From: Meconema thalassinum
Lineage: Eukaryota; Arthropoda; Insecta; Orthoptera; Tettigoniidae
Length of the DNA: 64,000 nt
Assembly: GCA_946902985.2 (NCBI GenBank)
Contig: OX336388.2
Coordinates: 1,703,109,978 to 1,703,173,977 of the forward strand
Direction: 5' to 3'
Part shown: positions 35,895-46,789 of the stretch, piece after piece
How positions within the stretch are numbered: the first letter of the stretch is position 1
How the letters are laid out: the number at the start of each line of letters is the position of its first letter
Made by a program: the position numbers and the translations under genes
The notes under the pieces: generated by a model
What the model was told of the DNA's origin: nothing
The model's database searches: none
What the model saw: only the letters and a program-made list of their open reading frames with translations

Positions 35895-36262
35895 TTGTTG
35901 GTTCATTTGAGGAGCTTGGACGTCGAGGTGATTTATCAACGTGTACTTGGGTGTGTGTATAAGTTATATAAGATTTGTATGATAACCAATGTATTCTGGT
36001 GCCTGTAGCAGTACGTTTATTTGTAATTCAAGTGAGGATTGAGAAGGAGGCGGCTGTGCATTACGTTAGGAACCATCACAGCATTTGCCTGGAGTAGAAG
36101 TGGGGAAACCACGGAAACGCCACTTCCAGGATGTCTAAGGTGGGAATCGAACCAACCTCTTCTCAGTTTTGTCTCGTGGAACAGAGTGTACATACCGAAT
36201 TTGAATTCCATGGCGGAGCTGGGAATCGAACCCAGGACCTTGGATCCGAAGTCTCAATGCGC
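35895..36262 (-). repeat. SINE type A, nearly full length
   Basis: Minus-strand element with tRNA-like B box (GGGTTCGATTCCC read on the minus strand near 36220-36234). The body reads as the reverse of GGAAACCACGGAAACGCCAC, and the conserved end near 35895-35950 bears CTTGGGTGTGTG. A second B-box-like site, ATCGAACC near 36145, is present. Part of another copy precedes it at about 35790-35880. Confidence 0.75.
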
Positions 36263-36489
36263 ATCCCGAGATCACAGAAGGCGACAATATACAATGATCG
36301 AGATAAACGCGAAATGTAGTCCGGGAGGAAGAAATTACATTCCAAGTCTGCTAGAGGGTCGAGCGTTGAAGTCAGCTGATGTTATGACCCTGCCAACGAT
36401 AGGTACGCTGCAAGCAATCATATCCTAACAATAACAACACTACATATACAATTAAATATTCGGTTCATCATGGTACTTAACTTACCGTT

Positions 36490-36680
36490 TAATGGGTTGC
36501 AGGTCCCTTTTTAACCACTGCACCTTTTAGAGACGCTGTGGTACCGGTATTTTGCTCTGAAGAGGATCTTTAACGTGTCAGTAAATCTACTGATAGGCTT
36601 CCTCGTATTTAAGCCCCTAAAATGCCAACTGACTGCGGCGGGATTTGACCCCGCAACCGTAGGCAGAGGAAGTGAAAACG
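36490..36680 (-). repeat. SINE type B, degraded
   Basis: Shares GGATCTTTAACGTG and CAGTAAATCTACTGATA with the element at 32183-32432, plus a decayed B box (GGGATTTGACCCC near 36640). Confidence 0.6.
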
Positions 36681-36689
36681 TTATTGTTT

Positions 36690-37470
36690 GCGTCCTCAGT
36701 CTTTTGACTAGTTTGATGGAGCCCTTCAAGCCTCCCTGTCCTACATCTGAGCTAATCTGTTTAACATAATTATTCTAACCTTGGTCAACCCCTATAGTTT
36801 TTATTCTCGACCCTTCCTTCCGTAACTAAGATTTTTATTCCTGGGTATTTTAGTAGTCTATGTGTCCTACGAACTTCTCTTCATCAGCAGTCGCCAGTCT
36901 ACTCTTTCATCTTAATACCTCTTCATTTGTCACTTATCTTACCCATCTTATCTTCATCATTCTCCTGTAACACCACATTTCAAATGCTTATATTCTCCTC
37001 TTTTCTGCTGCGCCAACTTCCATAGAGTGCCACGCTCCAAACAAAGGCTTTCAAATATGACTTTCTATTACGGTACCTAAATCTATATTCGATGTCAACA
37101 GATTTCTTTTCTGTAGAAATGCTTTCCTTGCCTGAGCGAACCTACTTTTTATATCCTCTTTGCTTCGTGTGTCACTGGTTATTTTGCTTTCTAAGATGCA
37201 AACTTGTCCTACTTTCTTTAGCTTTTCACCTGCCAATTTGATTCCAGTAGGTGTTTCCGATGTTTTTCGGCTGAATTCTCTTATTTTTGTTTTACATTTG
37301 TTGATTTTCATCATGAATTCCTTCCTCAAAACGGAATCCATACCAAATAAAGATTCATTCAAATCTTCTGGTGAATCGGCTAAGGTGACAATGTCATCAG
37401 CAAATCTCACAGTTGATAACAAAATAAAGGAAGTGTGCAGTGACCTGATTATGTTGCTGCAAGGCACCAC
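36690..37470 (-). pseudogene. LINE reverse transcriptase, 5'-truncated fragment
   Basis: The open part at 37051-37470 encodes the RT catalytic box FADDIVTLADS, then a conserved LGS-like region and the KAF/KRNLLTS segment of LINE thumbs. Further coding remnants towards 36690 (KNYRG, PRLE) match the end common to many insect LINE proteins, in broken frames. No endonuclease remains. It is not the same family as the RTE at 53045-56491, judging by sequence. Confidence 0.75.
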
Positions 37471-37744
37471 TATGATTCACACCAAGAATGTCTGGCCAGT
37501 CTTAAATTGTGGAGACAGAGATTCGCTATACCCTTGGCATGTAGACTCGATCACAAACTTTTATGACACACTTATCCTACAAGTAAATTCCACACCGAAC
37601 GTTTCTGGGTCAAATAAATTACACCCTAGATGGCATCCGTCAATAAAGTATACACACTAGAGGAGTTAGCAGAATCACATCAAATACGCTACTGTACTAA
37701 CGTATACTAACGCCAGACGCTCCCCATTAAAGCAGGCGGCATCC

Positions 37745-38131
37745 AGATTGTTGAGTTCCTAGCAGCTGGACCTTACAGTACATCTTGGTAACAATGCCTT
37801 TCCCCCAACATACCGACAACAGTGGCTATGCTGGCTAAAGGGCACCATTAGGTCATGGGGCCAAGCTCTCTGCTGACTCGGTAGACGCGTGGGTTCGAAC
37901 CCCACCGTCGGCCGTCCTTGAAATGGTTTTCCGTGGTTTCTCGTTTTCAACACCAGGCAAATGCTGGGACGGTACCTTCTGATAGGCCACGGCCGCTTCC
38001 ATCCAAATCCTTGCCCAATTTCATTCATCTTCATCCATTCCATCTCTCATCCCGACGCGCAGGTCGCCCACGGGAGTCGACTAGAAATACCTTCACTCGG
38101 CCTCTCAGGAGACCACACGCAAAAAAAAAAA
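37745..38131 (+). repeat. SINE type C with poly-A tail
   Basis: tRNA-like head with GTGGGTTCGAACCCCACC at 37889-37906. The body shares GAAATGGTTTTCCGTGGTTT with type A. A tract of 12 A at about 38120-38131 closes it. A plus-strand ORF over this element is not a gene. Confidence 0.7.
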
Positions 38132-38194
38132 ACATATTGATGTGTTTAGGAGAAGACTAAGATTATGTGTAAATACTCCGTTGTAATTATTATA

Positions 38195-38823
38195 CGGGGT
38201 CTTTCATATAAAGTAAGAACGGCAAGAGGCAGTTTTGTTATTCGCTGCTGCAGTGGCCTTGGCCGAGCTTGTGGCGCGGCATGACCCCCTGCTTTAAGCG
38301 TGTGTACAATCCTGTATGTAATATTACCTTATACAAGATACTGTAAGTGTCGTCCTTCCTGGGTTATACAGGCATTGTATCTGGTAACCACTTTCTGGCT
38401 GACGCAAGTGGGTTCTGCCACTGTAATGTTTATGATTTTTAATTTTATGCTTTTTTTGGGCACTGAGTCAGTAGTGTCAAACTTATTTACAATTACGTGA
38501 ATCTGTGCTAGTGAAGGTGGCACTTCATCAGGAAATTGCTGAACAAATGCATCACGTACCCACCGAGCCGACTCGTACTTAAAATGAGTTTTACATACAA
38601 AAATACGATGTTGTAATGATAACTGTCTCATGCTAACATCTGAGTTTCAGACTGGTGACTGAACACCTGCACGTTTATTGCAAGGTCGAGTACAGTATAT
38701 ACTATGCGCGCGCTATCAATACTACAGCAGCGGGCCGTGGCTCGCCACAAGCTCGGCCAAGGCCACTGCAGCAGCGGATAACAAAGCCGCCGCTCACCGT
38801 TCTTACTTTATATGAAATACCTG
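38195..38823. mobile_element. Tc1/mariner-like deletion derivative with transposase N-terminus
   Basis: 629 bp with TIRs of about 85 bp (outer part TTTCATATAAAGTAAGAACG on both sides), flanked by TA at 38193-38194 and 38824-38825. The minus strand at about 38450-38631 encodes LSLQHRIFVCKTHFK and similar residues, an N-terminal helix-turn-helix of a mariner-type transposase. The catalytic core is lost, so it needs a transposase in trans. Confidence 0.8.
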
Positions 38824-38942
38824 TAGTTCCCACACTCTTAATGAGTGTTTGATATTGTTGGTAATTTTCTGTAAGTGCACAATTTTCCACCGGGCAATTA
38901 TTTCAAATAAAGTAAAGTAAATGAAATGCTTGTTGATTGATC

Positions 38943-39303
38943 TTAGGGGCATTGCGGCATCGTGGTCATGTAGCATCGTGTACTTGAGTGTGTGTGTGGA
39001 ATTTGGGTGATAACCTGTGTTATTGTAACAGCTGTATTACTGTGTGTATTTGTAATTCAGATGAGTACCGAGAAGGAGGCGGCCGTGTACTTAAGTTAGG
39101 AACCATCCCGGCATTTGTCTGGAGGAGAAGTGGGAAACCACGGAAAACCACTTCCAAGAGGGCTGAGATGGAAATCGAACCCTCAGTTTTGCCTGACGTT
39201 CCAGCCCTCAGACCAGAATTAAAATTTCTTGGCAGAGTCTGGATTCGAACCCAGACCTCCGGGGAGACAGCCAAGCATATTGGCCGCTACAACACGAGGT
39301 AGT
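38943..39303 (-). repeat. SINE type A
   Basis: Full body with B box GGTTTGGGTTCGAATC-like near 39240-39258 and conserved end towards 38943. Contains AAGTGGGAAACCACGGAAAA (39129-39148), a type A body mark. Confidence 0.75.
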
Positions 39304-39334
39304 CCGGTAACAATCCACTATCTACGCTGTTGTT

Positions 39335-39650
39335 AATTCATTTTAGGGGCTTGAGACGTCTTGGTCATCAGCCCCGTGTACTTGCGTGTGTGTTCAATTT
39401 GACAAATTACCTGTGTTTCTATGATGACTGTAGTATAGTGTGTTACTGTATTCATTAGGATCGAGGTTGAGACATATTGGTCATCAGCCCAGTGTACTTT
39501 GGTGAGTTCAATTTGCCTGATAACCTGTGTTTCTGTGGTAATTGTAGTAGTGTGTGCAACTGTATTCATTAGGATCTAGGATGGGACATTTTGGTCATCA
39601 TCCCCGTGTACTTGGGTGTGTGTTCAATTTTTCTCATAACCTGTGTTTAC

Positions 39651-39683
<33 letters not shown>

Positions 39684-39790
39684 AAGTTATTGAGGTTTTA
39701 AGGGGCGGAACTACGAGGTCATCTGTCCCTAACCTGTGTTTCTGTGGTGACTAACAATAAGTAGAATGTGTAACTGTAGTATTAGGATCT
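39335..39790 (-). repeat. Tandemly repeated SINE type A tails with TTAG microsatellite
   Basis: The terminal block of type A (GGTCATCAGCCC ... TACTTG ... ATAACCTGTGTTTCT) is repeated about every 110-125 bp, at about 39345, 39465 and 39575, with a fourth part after 39730. A TTAG run at 39651-39684 separates the last two. A frame of 78 codons across this zone only reflects the repetition. Confidence 0.7.
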
Positions 39791-40204
39791 AGGATTGGGG
39801 TAGGTGGCCGGAAAATTAAATAAGGTACCATATACCTGGAGGGAGTGTGAATAATACTGATAGTAAACCACACTCAGGAAGGCCGCCATTAACGCCCGTT
39901 TGCGACTTAACACGCACGGTCGCGTTGCAGAGTGAGATTACATCATGTTAGCTTGTATGTCAATGCTTTATTTTTTTAAATACGAAAGCATGTAGTTTTA
40001 CGGGACCGTTTATCTCGCCACGATCGTGAGCCACAGGACCTCCATTTTTACGGTGAATCCGAACCACAGAACATGATATTTCACTTCGATAACCTCACAT
40101 GTGGGCATCGAAAGCCGGTCTGCCTTGATGAGAGGCAAGCAGCATTACTACTGCACCATTACGTCCATCGAATGCTTTCCAGCTGGCGGTCTAACTTGTT
40201 GATC

Positions 40205-40270
40205 GTATTGCACGTGTTGTTGTTTCATCTGAGGGGTCTGGTTATCGAAGTCATCAGACCCGTGTAGCCT
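40205..40270 (-). repeat. SINE type A, 3' fragment
   Basis: TTGTTGTTTCATCTGAGGGG ... GAAGTCATCAGACCCGTGTA matches the type A end. Confidence 0.55.
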
Positions 40271-40574
40271 AATAATAATCAGATGCAGCCCATCTAACGC
40301 CTGTTGTCAGGAAGGTCGATATTTCTCCGAGTGTATCCCGTAAGTTACTAATGTTCTGCAAGCATATGCCGCAAACGATACTAAACGAAACGATTATTTT
40401 ACCCTCATTTGTCTGTAGTCACATCGAGTGAAAAGTAAGAGTGCTCAGAATCGTTTGCAGGATATGCTTACAGAGCATTAGAACCGTACGGGATGCAACA
40501 AAGCTGATAACAAAGCTAGTTGGGCTGCGTAAAACAATATTAGGGACTGCTGATTCACCTGGTAGAATTCGTCT
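40271..40574. other. Unassigned region
   Basis: No gene. The words CTGCAAGCATATGCCGCAAA and TTTGCAGGATATGCTTACAG near 40356 and 40456 form an imperfect inverted pair, perhaps ends of a small element. Confidence 0.3.
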
Positions 40575-40870
40575 GATTTGCGTTATTGTAGTGTGAGTGT
40601 GTATTTGTTATACAGGTGAGGATTGGGAAGGATGCGACTATGGCTTTAAATTAGGAACCACCCCAGCATTTGCCTGGAATAGAAGTGGGGAGACTATGGA
40701 AAACCACTTCCAGGATGGTTGATATGGGAACCAAACCCACATCTTCTTAGTTTTGTCTCACAAGGCTGGGTGTACCCCGTTCCAGCACTTATATCAGAAT
40801 GAAATATCTAACGGAGCCGGGAATCGAACCCCAGGTTTCGTAGGTAAGAGACAACTGTGCTACCGGTATG
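40575..40870 (-). repeat. SINE type A
   Basis: Type A body with GGAATCGAACCCC at 40820-40832 as reversed B box and GGAAAACCACTTCCAGGATG at 40698-40717. Confidence 0.7.
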
Positions 40871-41227
40871 TTTTTATGAGCTGCCATAAAACGGCCAAGA
40901 GAATAAATTCATTTGCTGATTGCGAAGGAGATATGTAGCATCATAAAGATAGTGTATTAAGAGATCTTGGAATATAATAGCTGGTCATAAAAGGAATATT
41001 GCGTGCTTAAGAGTTAACAGTTGAAATAGAGCAGCAGGCTGTAATTGAGTATGATGAGGCCAGCGACAGCTTAAACAGAGGTATGGCCAGGACCCAGATG
41101 TCGATCGCCATGCTCTCTTTAGCTTAAAGTTTTTAAGTAAGAACGCATTGCCGGCAAAGGAATCCCAACACCTCCATTTATCTTTCAATTAATGACCAAA
41201 TATATTTATTTTCTAGTCACTCGTGCT

Positions 41228-41635
41228 ATTGTAAGTTGTTTTTGATTTATTTAGGGGCTTGGTGATATCGTAATCATCCAACTCCATGTACTTGGGTGTG
41301 TGTGAAAGTTTTCTGATAACCTGTCTTATTGTGATGGCTGTATTAGTGTGTATTTGTAAGTCAAGCGAGGATTGGGAAGGAGACAGCCGTGGCCTTAAGT
41401 TACGAACCATTCCAGCATTTTCCTGGAGTAGAAGTGCAGGGGGCTGGAACCACGGAAACCACTTGCAAGATGGATGAGGTGGGAATCGAATCTACCTCTT
41501 CTCAGTTTTACCTCACGAGGCTGAGTGTACCCCATTCCAGCCCTCAGACCAGAATTAAATTTCTTGGCAGTGTCAGATATCGAACTCGGACTTCCGGGGT
41601 GACAACCAAGCATGATAGACGCTAAACCAAGAGGT
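41228..41635 (-). repeat. SINE type A, nearly full length
   Basis: Conserved end at 41240-41310 (GGGGCTTGGTGATATCG, CATGTACTTGGGTGTGTG), body, and tRNA-like head near 41570-41635. Reversed B-box-like sites occur twice (GGAATCGAATC at 41482, ATCGAACTCGG at 41579). Confidence 0.75.
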
Positions 41636-41944
41636 GGTCTTTATTAAAATGTATTTTGTTGTTGTTGTTGATACATTTTAGACGATTTACTTCGGAGGGG
41701 AAGTAAAGCCGCCGGTCCCAAGTCATAGATTTATGGCATGTGAATGGACCTTCCACTAATTACACTTCTGTGAAGCTAAATTATGGGTCATTTGACTAAC
41801 GCTCTTAGGTTCCAACGTTCGTCGCCAGGAGCCGACTGCGGTGGCAACTAGTAATAAAGTTCAGAACTAGTTGGTCGTTGACGGTGGCGTTTGGTAGCAA
41901 AAGTTAACTACTTGAAATCGAATGTCTGCAGTCCTTACATGAAT

Positions 41945-42080
41945 TAAAAACAGATAACACACACTAATACAGCCACACAATTAACACCGGTTATCAGACA
42001 GATTCTACACACACCCAAAGTACACGGGGCTACATGACCGCGTTGTCGCAGCCCCTAACCTGAGGAACCAACCAACCAAG
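41945..42080 (+). repeat. SINE type A, 3' fragment
   Basis: Plus-strand AAAGTACACGGGGCTACATG and GCAGCCCCTAACCTGAGG, with (ACCA) tail. Confidence 0.65.
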
Positions 42081-42884
42081 GTCTATGACTGGCACAGTTT
42101 TAAAATACAGTAGTTATGTTCCTCATTAAATCCCGAGCCGATATTATCGACTCACACCTCTTAATTCTTGATCATACTACTGTAGTTGAGCACTACCCAT
42201 AGTAAGACAAATAAAAAAAACGCATAATCGCTCACAGTGAAGGTCGGAGAGGGGAACAGTTCATAAGACACAACTGGCTACAGTGGTTGTCTCGTAAACT
42301 CCTGATGATATAATACAGCTCTGCCGGGATCTAATCAACCACACCGGTATCAGCGTGTTATGAGATTACTGCATACATTAACTGATTGCTCGCAGCTTAA
42401 TAGAATTAACCTTGTCTTTGTGTATCTCGCGACCCCGTTTACGTTAATCTCGCTAAAATGAGCTCGTGATTTAAGTAGCGAGGGAACGCCTCAATGCTGT
42501 TAAAACCATTTTTACGCCCCCCCCCCCCCCCCCCCCCCCCCGGTTAACAATTCATGAAACCTTCTTCAGCACCGGGGATCAAGAGTTAGAAAGCCTCCTT
42601 TTATTGCCGTAGCTTATTTCAGCAGCTTCAATTTCTTTATGTTACACTCTTATTGCTGTATTTTATTGAGCATAACTCTTGGAGTCAGAAGGAAATGTTG
42701 CGATGAGCTTGTTGAGGGAAAAGAGTTTATTCCGTCAAACCAGCAGTAACTCGTTGAAGAAACACATCTATTTTGGTACTCCCAGTAATTGGTTGCGTAA
42801 GATACATTTCAGGATGTTCAATTCCATCAAGAAATGAAGAAAAATAAAGTCTGCTCGGACCTTTTACTTATTCTACGTATCTCA
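42081..42884. other. Unassigned region with long C tract
   Basis: No gene. 25 consecutive C at 42517-42541. Confidence 0.3.
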
Positions 42885-43165
42885 TGGCGTAGCCGTACGC
42901 GTTAAATCATTCACCACGTTGCAGCAAGTCGGGAGAACGGAGGTTCGAATTCCGGCGCTGACAGTGGCAAACCTGAGTGTGGTTTCCGCCAGTTTTTTCC
43001 ACACTCCCTCCAGACAAAATGTCGGTGGGCATTTACTCCACTCCCCATCCTACAGTTACTAGAGTCACCATAAATGGAACACAGGTCATTAGACAATTTG
43101 AACACACATCCAAGTACGCGGGGCTGATGATCAAATCCCCAAGCATGAATTAACAACAAAAACAA
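42885..43165 (+). repeat. SINE with type A tail
   Basis: Head with GGAGGTTCGAATTCCGGC (B box, 42940-42957), a middle differing from type A (GTTTTTTCCACACTCCCTCC), and the shared end AAGTACGCGGGGCTGATGAT. This suggests a composite family. Confidence 0.65.
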
Positions 43166-43424
43166 CCTACCGGTACTCTACTTGAAGCAGCACTTCCTGG
43201 TCTATTGAATAATGTGAGGAGTGTCTTTGTGGGGAAAGTACTAAGTTAGGAAAAAAGACTTGTTTCGAAGAAATTGTAATCAACTAGAAATAAAAAAGTG
43301 ATCGATATTAATTACAAATACATTCATGAGTAGGAGCAGATGACCTAGCTGTTCCGATCCTTAAAACAACAATAACTAACAAACGTTTGATGAGTCCGCT
43401 GCAAAACGAGGGGACTCTACAGCA

Positions 43425-43705
43425 TAGCCGTGCTCTTTAAATCGCACTCAATAACTACCGGGAGGGGGCGGGGTTGGCGGAGGGAGAGGACGGAGGATGG
43501 AGGTCCGCAGCTCAAAGGTTCGAATTCCGACACCGACAGGCGCCATCTCCGGCGTTTCCCACACTCCCTACAGAAATATTGTGTGATGCCCCGGGGCACC
43601 TACCTCAATTCTAGTTAGAGTTACACACACTACTGCAGCCACCACACAACCAAGTACACGAGGATAATGACCAAGATATCTCAAGCCCCTAAAATGAATG
43701 AACAA
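43425..43705 (+). repeat. SINE with type A tail
   Basis: B box GGTTCGAATTCCGAC at 43518-43532, CACACTCCCTACAG middle and CTCAAGCCCCTAAAATGAAT end, as in 42885-43165. Confidence 0.65.
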
Positions 43706-43914
43706 ATATCAACCCAGAAAGACGGAATATCAGATTTTAAAGTTTTCGGTCATATTTGACTATTAAACAGCCCATTAAAAGAAAACCCGTGGCACTTAGC
43801 TCCTGAAGAGCCTGTTGGCCTACAGATTGTGGGGTGACACGTGTTGGGTCCCCTCGACCGTTAATCTTGGTTTCCTTGACCGGGGCGCTGCCTTTCTGAT
43901 CAACCACTCAATTG

Positions 43915-44027
43915 TCCTCACGAGGCTGAGTGCACCCGGTTCCAGCCCTCATGACAGTTTCTAAAATACCTGACAGAGTCGTGAATTGAACCCGGAGCCT
44001 CCTGGTGAGAGGCAGTGGCCGGCCGTA
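43915..44027 (-). repeat. SINE type A, head fragment
   Basis: Reversed B box (ATTGAACCCGGAGCC at 43985-43999) and the CCAGCCCTCATGACAG block next to the mariner insertion. Confidence 0.5.
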
Positions 44028-44029
44028 TA

Positions 44030-45067
44030 CGAGGGGTGCTCAAATAAAAAGGTACGAAACGATACTGTGGGTACAATTTATTCGTTATACAAAAGTAATC
44101 ACCACAGGCCTGTGGACAGGTGTCCCATTGCTTCACTAGCCGCAGGATCCCCTGTTCCCAGAAGTCTTGTGGTTATGGCAGGAGCCAATCCTGTACGGTG
44201 TCCTTTAGTTCGTCGTCCGATTGGAAACGTCTTCCCTTGAGATGCTTTTTTAACGGAACAAACTGATGGAAGTCGCAGGGTGACAAGTCCGGGTTGTAGG
44301 GCGGATGCTCAAGTTGCTCCCACTTGTGTGACGTTAGAGACGTGTGGGCGAGCGTTATCATGGAGCAGAATCACTCCCTTCGTGAGCAGTCCAGGCCGTT
44401 TGTTCTTGATGGACTTGCGTAGACTACAGAGAGTCGCACAATACACATCACTGTTAATGGTTCGTCTCAAGGGAAAACGTTTCCAATCGGACGACGGACT
44501 AAAGGACACCGTACAGGATTGGCTCCTGTCACAACCACAAGACTTCTGGGAATAGGGAATCCTGCGGATAGTTTTGTGTTTTTTTTTTTTTTTTTGTTGT
44601 TGTTTTTTTTTTTTTTTTTTTTTTTTAGTGCCGGGAGTGTTCGAGGACATGTTCGGCTCGCCATATTTAGTAGCTGTTTCTATGCGGACACCCATTGGGT
44701 GAGCTACAAGTACCGTCGCGTGTGGAGTGTTGTCTGAGGAGGAAAGTGTGAATGTAAGGACTAGGAACTGGAAGGTAGCGGCTGTGGCCTATAGTTAGGG
44801 TCCAACCCCGGCTTTTTCCTGGAAGGAAGATGGGCAACCACAGAAAACCATCTTCAAGGTTGCCGGCGGGGGGGATTCGAACCTCCGCGCCTCCCGGATG
44901 TGAGTGACTTTCTGCAGTCACACCGTAACAACCGCGGCTAACTCACCCGGTCTGCGGCTAGTGAAGCAATGGGACACCTGTGCACAGGCCTGTGGTGATC
45001 ACTTTTGAATAACGAATAAATTGTACCCACAGTATCGTTTCGTACCTTTTCATTTGAACACCCCTTA
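44030..45067. mobile_element. Palindromic mariner derivative, split by a SINE
   Basis: Flanked by TA at 44028-44029 and 45068-45069. Both ends carry the same transposase C-terminal code and 3' end (for example AGGTACGAAACGATACTGTG at 44050-44069 and its complement at about 45028-45047). A coding block at about 44140-44240 is repeated inverted at about 44466-44570. Mariner marks are visible on the minus strand: LLHDNARPHVSNVT and HPPYNPDLSPCDFH, parts of the catalytic core in separate frames. No intact transposase can be made. The SINE at 44579-44950 interrupts the right arm. Confidence 0.8.
44579..44950 (-). repeat. SINE type E in the mariner, with long poly-A tail
   Basis: On the minus strand a tRNA-like head with GGTTCGAATCCCC (44872-44884 reversed) leads to a body and a poly-A tail seen as T runs at 44579-44626. 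Lysine-rich frames here are translations of the tail. Confidence 0.7.
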
Positions 45068-45127
45068 TAGTACATTAAGCAATGGAAATGGTTTGTGTCT
45101 TTTCCGTTCAACTGAGCACACAGTATA

Positions 45128-45801
45128 CAGAGTCATCGAAAAATAATGCCAACATTTAAAAAAATTATAGCACCGAAACCCTTTATGTTAAACGTGTAAT
45201 TCTTTCACTGAACGCCAGCTGGTTAAAGTAAGTTTTGTTTTGGAGGGGACGTGACCTTGCTATGCGCACACTAGATGCGCAGTAGCCAAGGTCGGCCGGG
45301 AGCGTGTGCCAATGACTGCACCGCCCGACAAACTGCACCTGATTACAAAGCTGTCATGCGATGGTTTAATCAGTTTAAGGAAACAGGGACTGTAGAGAAA
45401 AAATCTAGGCCAGGCCGACCACCAACATCAGCATTGAACGCACGCTTTCCCAATGGCTGGATTGGTACGTGCAATCATTTCAGGAGTAAATGTCAAGATT
45501 GCGGCAGAAATTCGCTCCCGCAGGTGCTCCAAATCCCGATTTTTTTCTGCATACACAATGTTTTTAATGTACGCCCACAAAAAAAATCCAAAGGGGTGAG
45601 GTCAGGACTTCATTGGCGCGCGCGCGCCCCCAGCTGACCCTGGCTACTGCGCATCTAGTGTGCGCATAGCAAGGTCACGTCCCCTCCGAAACAAAACTTA
45701 CTTTAATCAACTGGCGTTCAGTGAAAGAATTACACGTTTAACATAAAGGGTTTCGGTGCTATCATTTTTTTTAATGTTGGCATTATTTTTCGATGACCCT
45801 G
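45128..45801. mobile_element. Mariner-like element with long TIRs and transposase N-terminus
   Basis: TIRs of about 165 bp begin CAGAGTCATCGAAAAATAAT and CAGGGTCATCGAAAAATAAT (read inwards). The left flank is TA; the right flank is TG. The plus strand at about 45318-45432 encodes DYKAVMRWFNQFKETGT and PGRPPTS, the N-terminal DNA-binding part of a mariner-type transposase. The catalytic part is absent. Confidence 0.75.
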
Positions 45802-45859
45802 TGCTTCTGAACAGAAAACTGAACCTCCTGAGAGCCAGTTATTGGTACAAGAATGATTC

Positions 45860-46225
45860 TTTTCGTGGTGTCGAGGCTGACATTCCTGGCTGTCGCCCTG
45901 GAAGTCCGGTCTCGATTCCCGGCTCTGCCTAGAAATTTAATTCTGGTCTGAGGGCTGGAACGGGTGCACTCAGCATTGTAAGGCTAACTGAGTAGAGTGT
46001 GGGTTCGATTCCCAACTCAGCCATGCTGCAAGTGGTTATTCCCTGGTTTCCCTACTTCTACTCCAGGCAAATACTGGGATCGTATCTAAATTAAGACCCA
46101 AATCCCAGCATCATTTACAAATACACCCACCAGTATAGCCATCACAATAACACAGGTTATCGGACAGATTCCACATGGAGCTATATGACCACGATGTCGC
46201 AGAGCTTCTAAAATGAGTCAACAAC
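45860..46225 (+). repeat. SINE type A with two tRNA-like boxes
   Basis: Two B-box-like sites lie about 100 bp apart: GGTCTCGATTCCCGGC at 45909-45924 and GTGGGTTCGATTCCC at 45999-46013. The type A body and end follow (TATATGACCACGATGTCGCA). No poly-A tail. Confidence 0.75.
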
Positions 46226-46227
46226 CA

Positions 46228-46375
46228 TTCCGATTTCCGGCTCTACCAAGAAATTTCTGGTCTGAGGGCTGGAACGGGGTACACTCAGCCTTGTAAGGCA
46301 GACTGAGGTGAGTGTGGGTTCTATTCCCACCTCAGCCATGCTGGAAGTGGTTTTTCCCTGGTTTCCCTAACATGT
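46228..46375 (+). repeat. SINE type A, 5' part only
   Basis: Repeats the first 150 bp of the preceding element, including both head boxes, and then ends. Confidence 0.65.
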
Positions 46376-46789
46376 TTGTTGTGAGAGACATGTAGGTTCT
46401 TTTCTCAAGAGAAAGATCACAGGACTATGACTGAGAGCTCCTGCACTTTTGCTATGGAACATTCATGGCTCTGTTTTACGAGCAGGGCCTCGGCTAGAGT
46501 TATGACGGACAAATGAATTGATATGAGTGCCAGCGCAGCACGGCAGGGAGTTCAGGCCTACAAAGGCGAGGCAGGAAATAAGAAATTCATTTCATTTAGG
46601 TAGGCTACGTGCGCATGGCTCATTCATGCACAGGCACCTCATTTGGAAGAGTTTACCTTCGTGCAATCCAGGGGTGGATAGTGCGGCTTCCGAGTTGCTG
46701 CAGGGATTACCAAAGCTGTAGAGGTCCCAGGCCTGGATAGAAATTTATCTAACGATAAATTCTTGTCTAATACAATTTCAAATGTTGTT
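46376..46789. other. Unassigned region
   Basis: No gene or repeat boundary recognised. Confidence 0.3.

Noticed and set aside
37889..37906. tRNA gene candidates at several GGTTCGAATCC-type boxes
   Set aside because: None has a full cloverleaf with matching acceptor stem; all continue into SINE bodies.
39333..39569. 78-codon minus-strand frame
   Set aside because: Periodic translation of SINE tail repeats.
39651..39684. Telomere-like TTAG repeat
   Set aside because: Insect telomeres use TTAGG; this is a short TTAG microsatellite between SINE tails.
44309..44695. Lysine-rich frame
   Set aside because: Joins a mariner fragment with the translated poly-A tail of a SINE.
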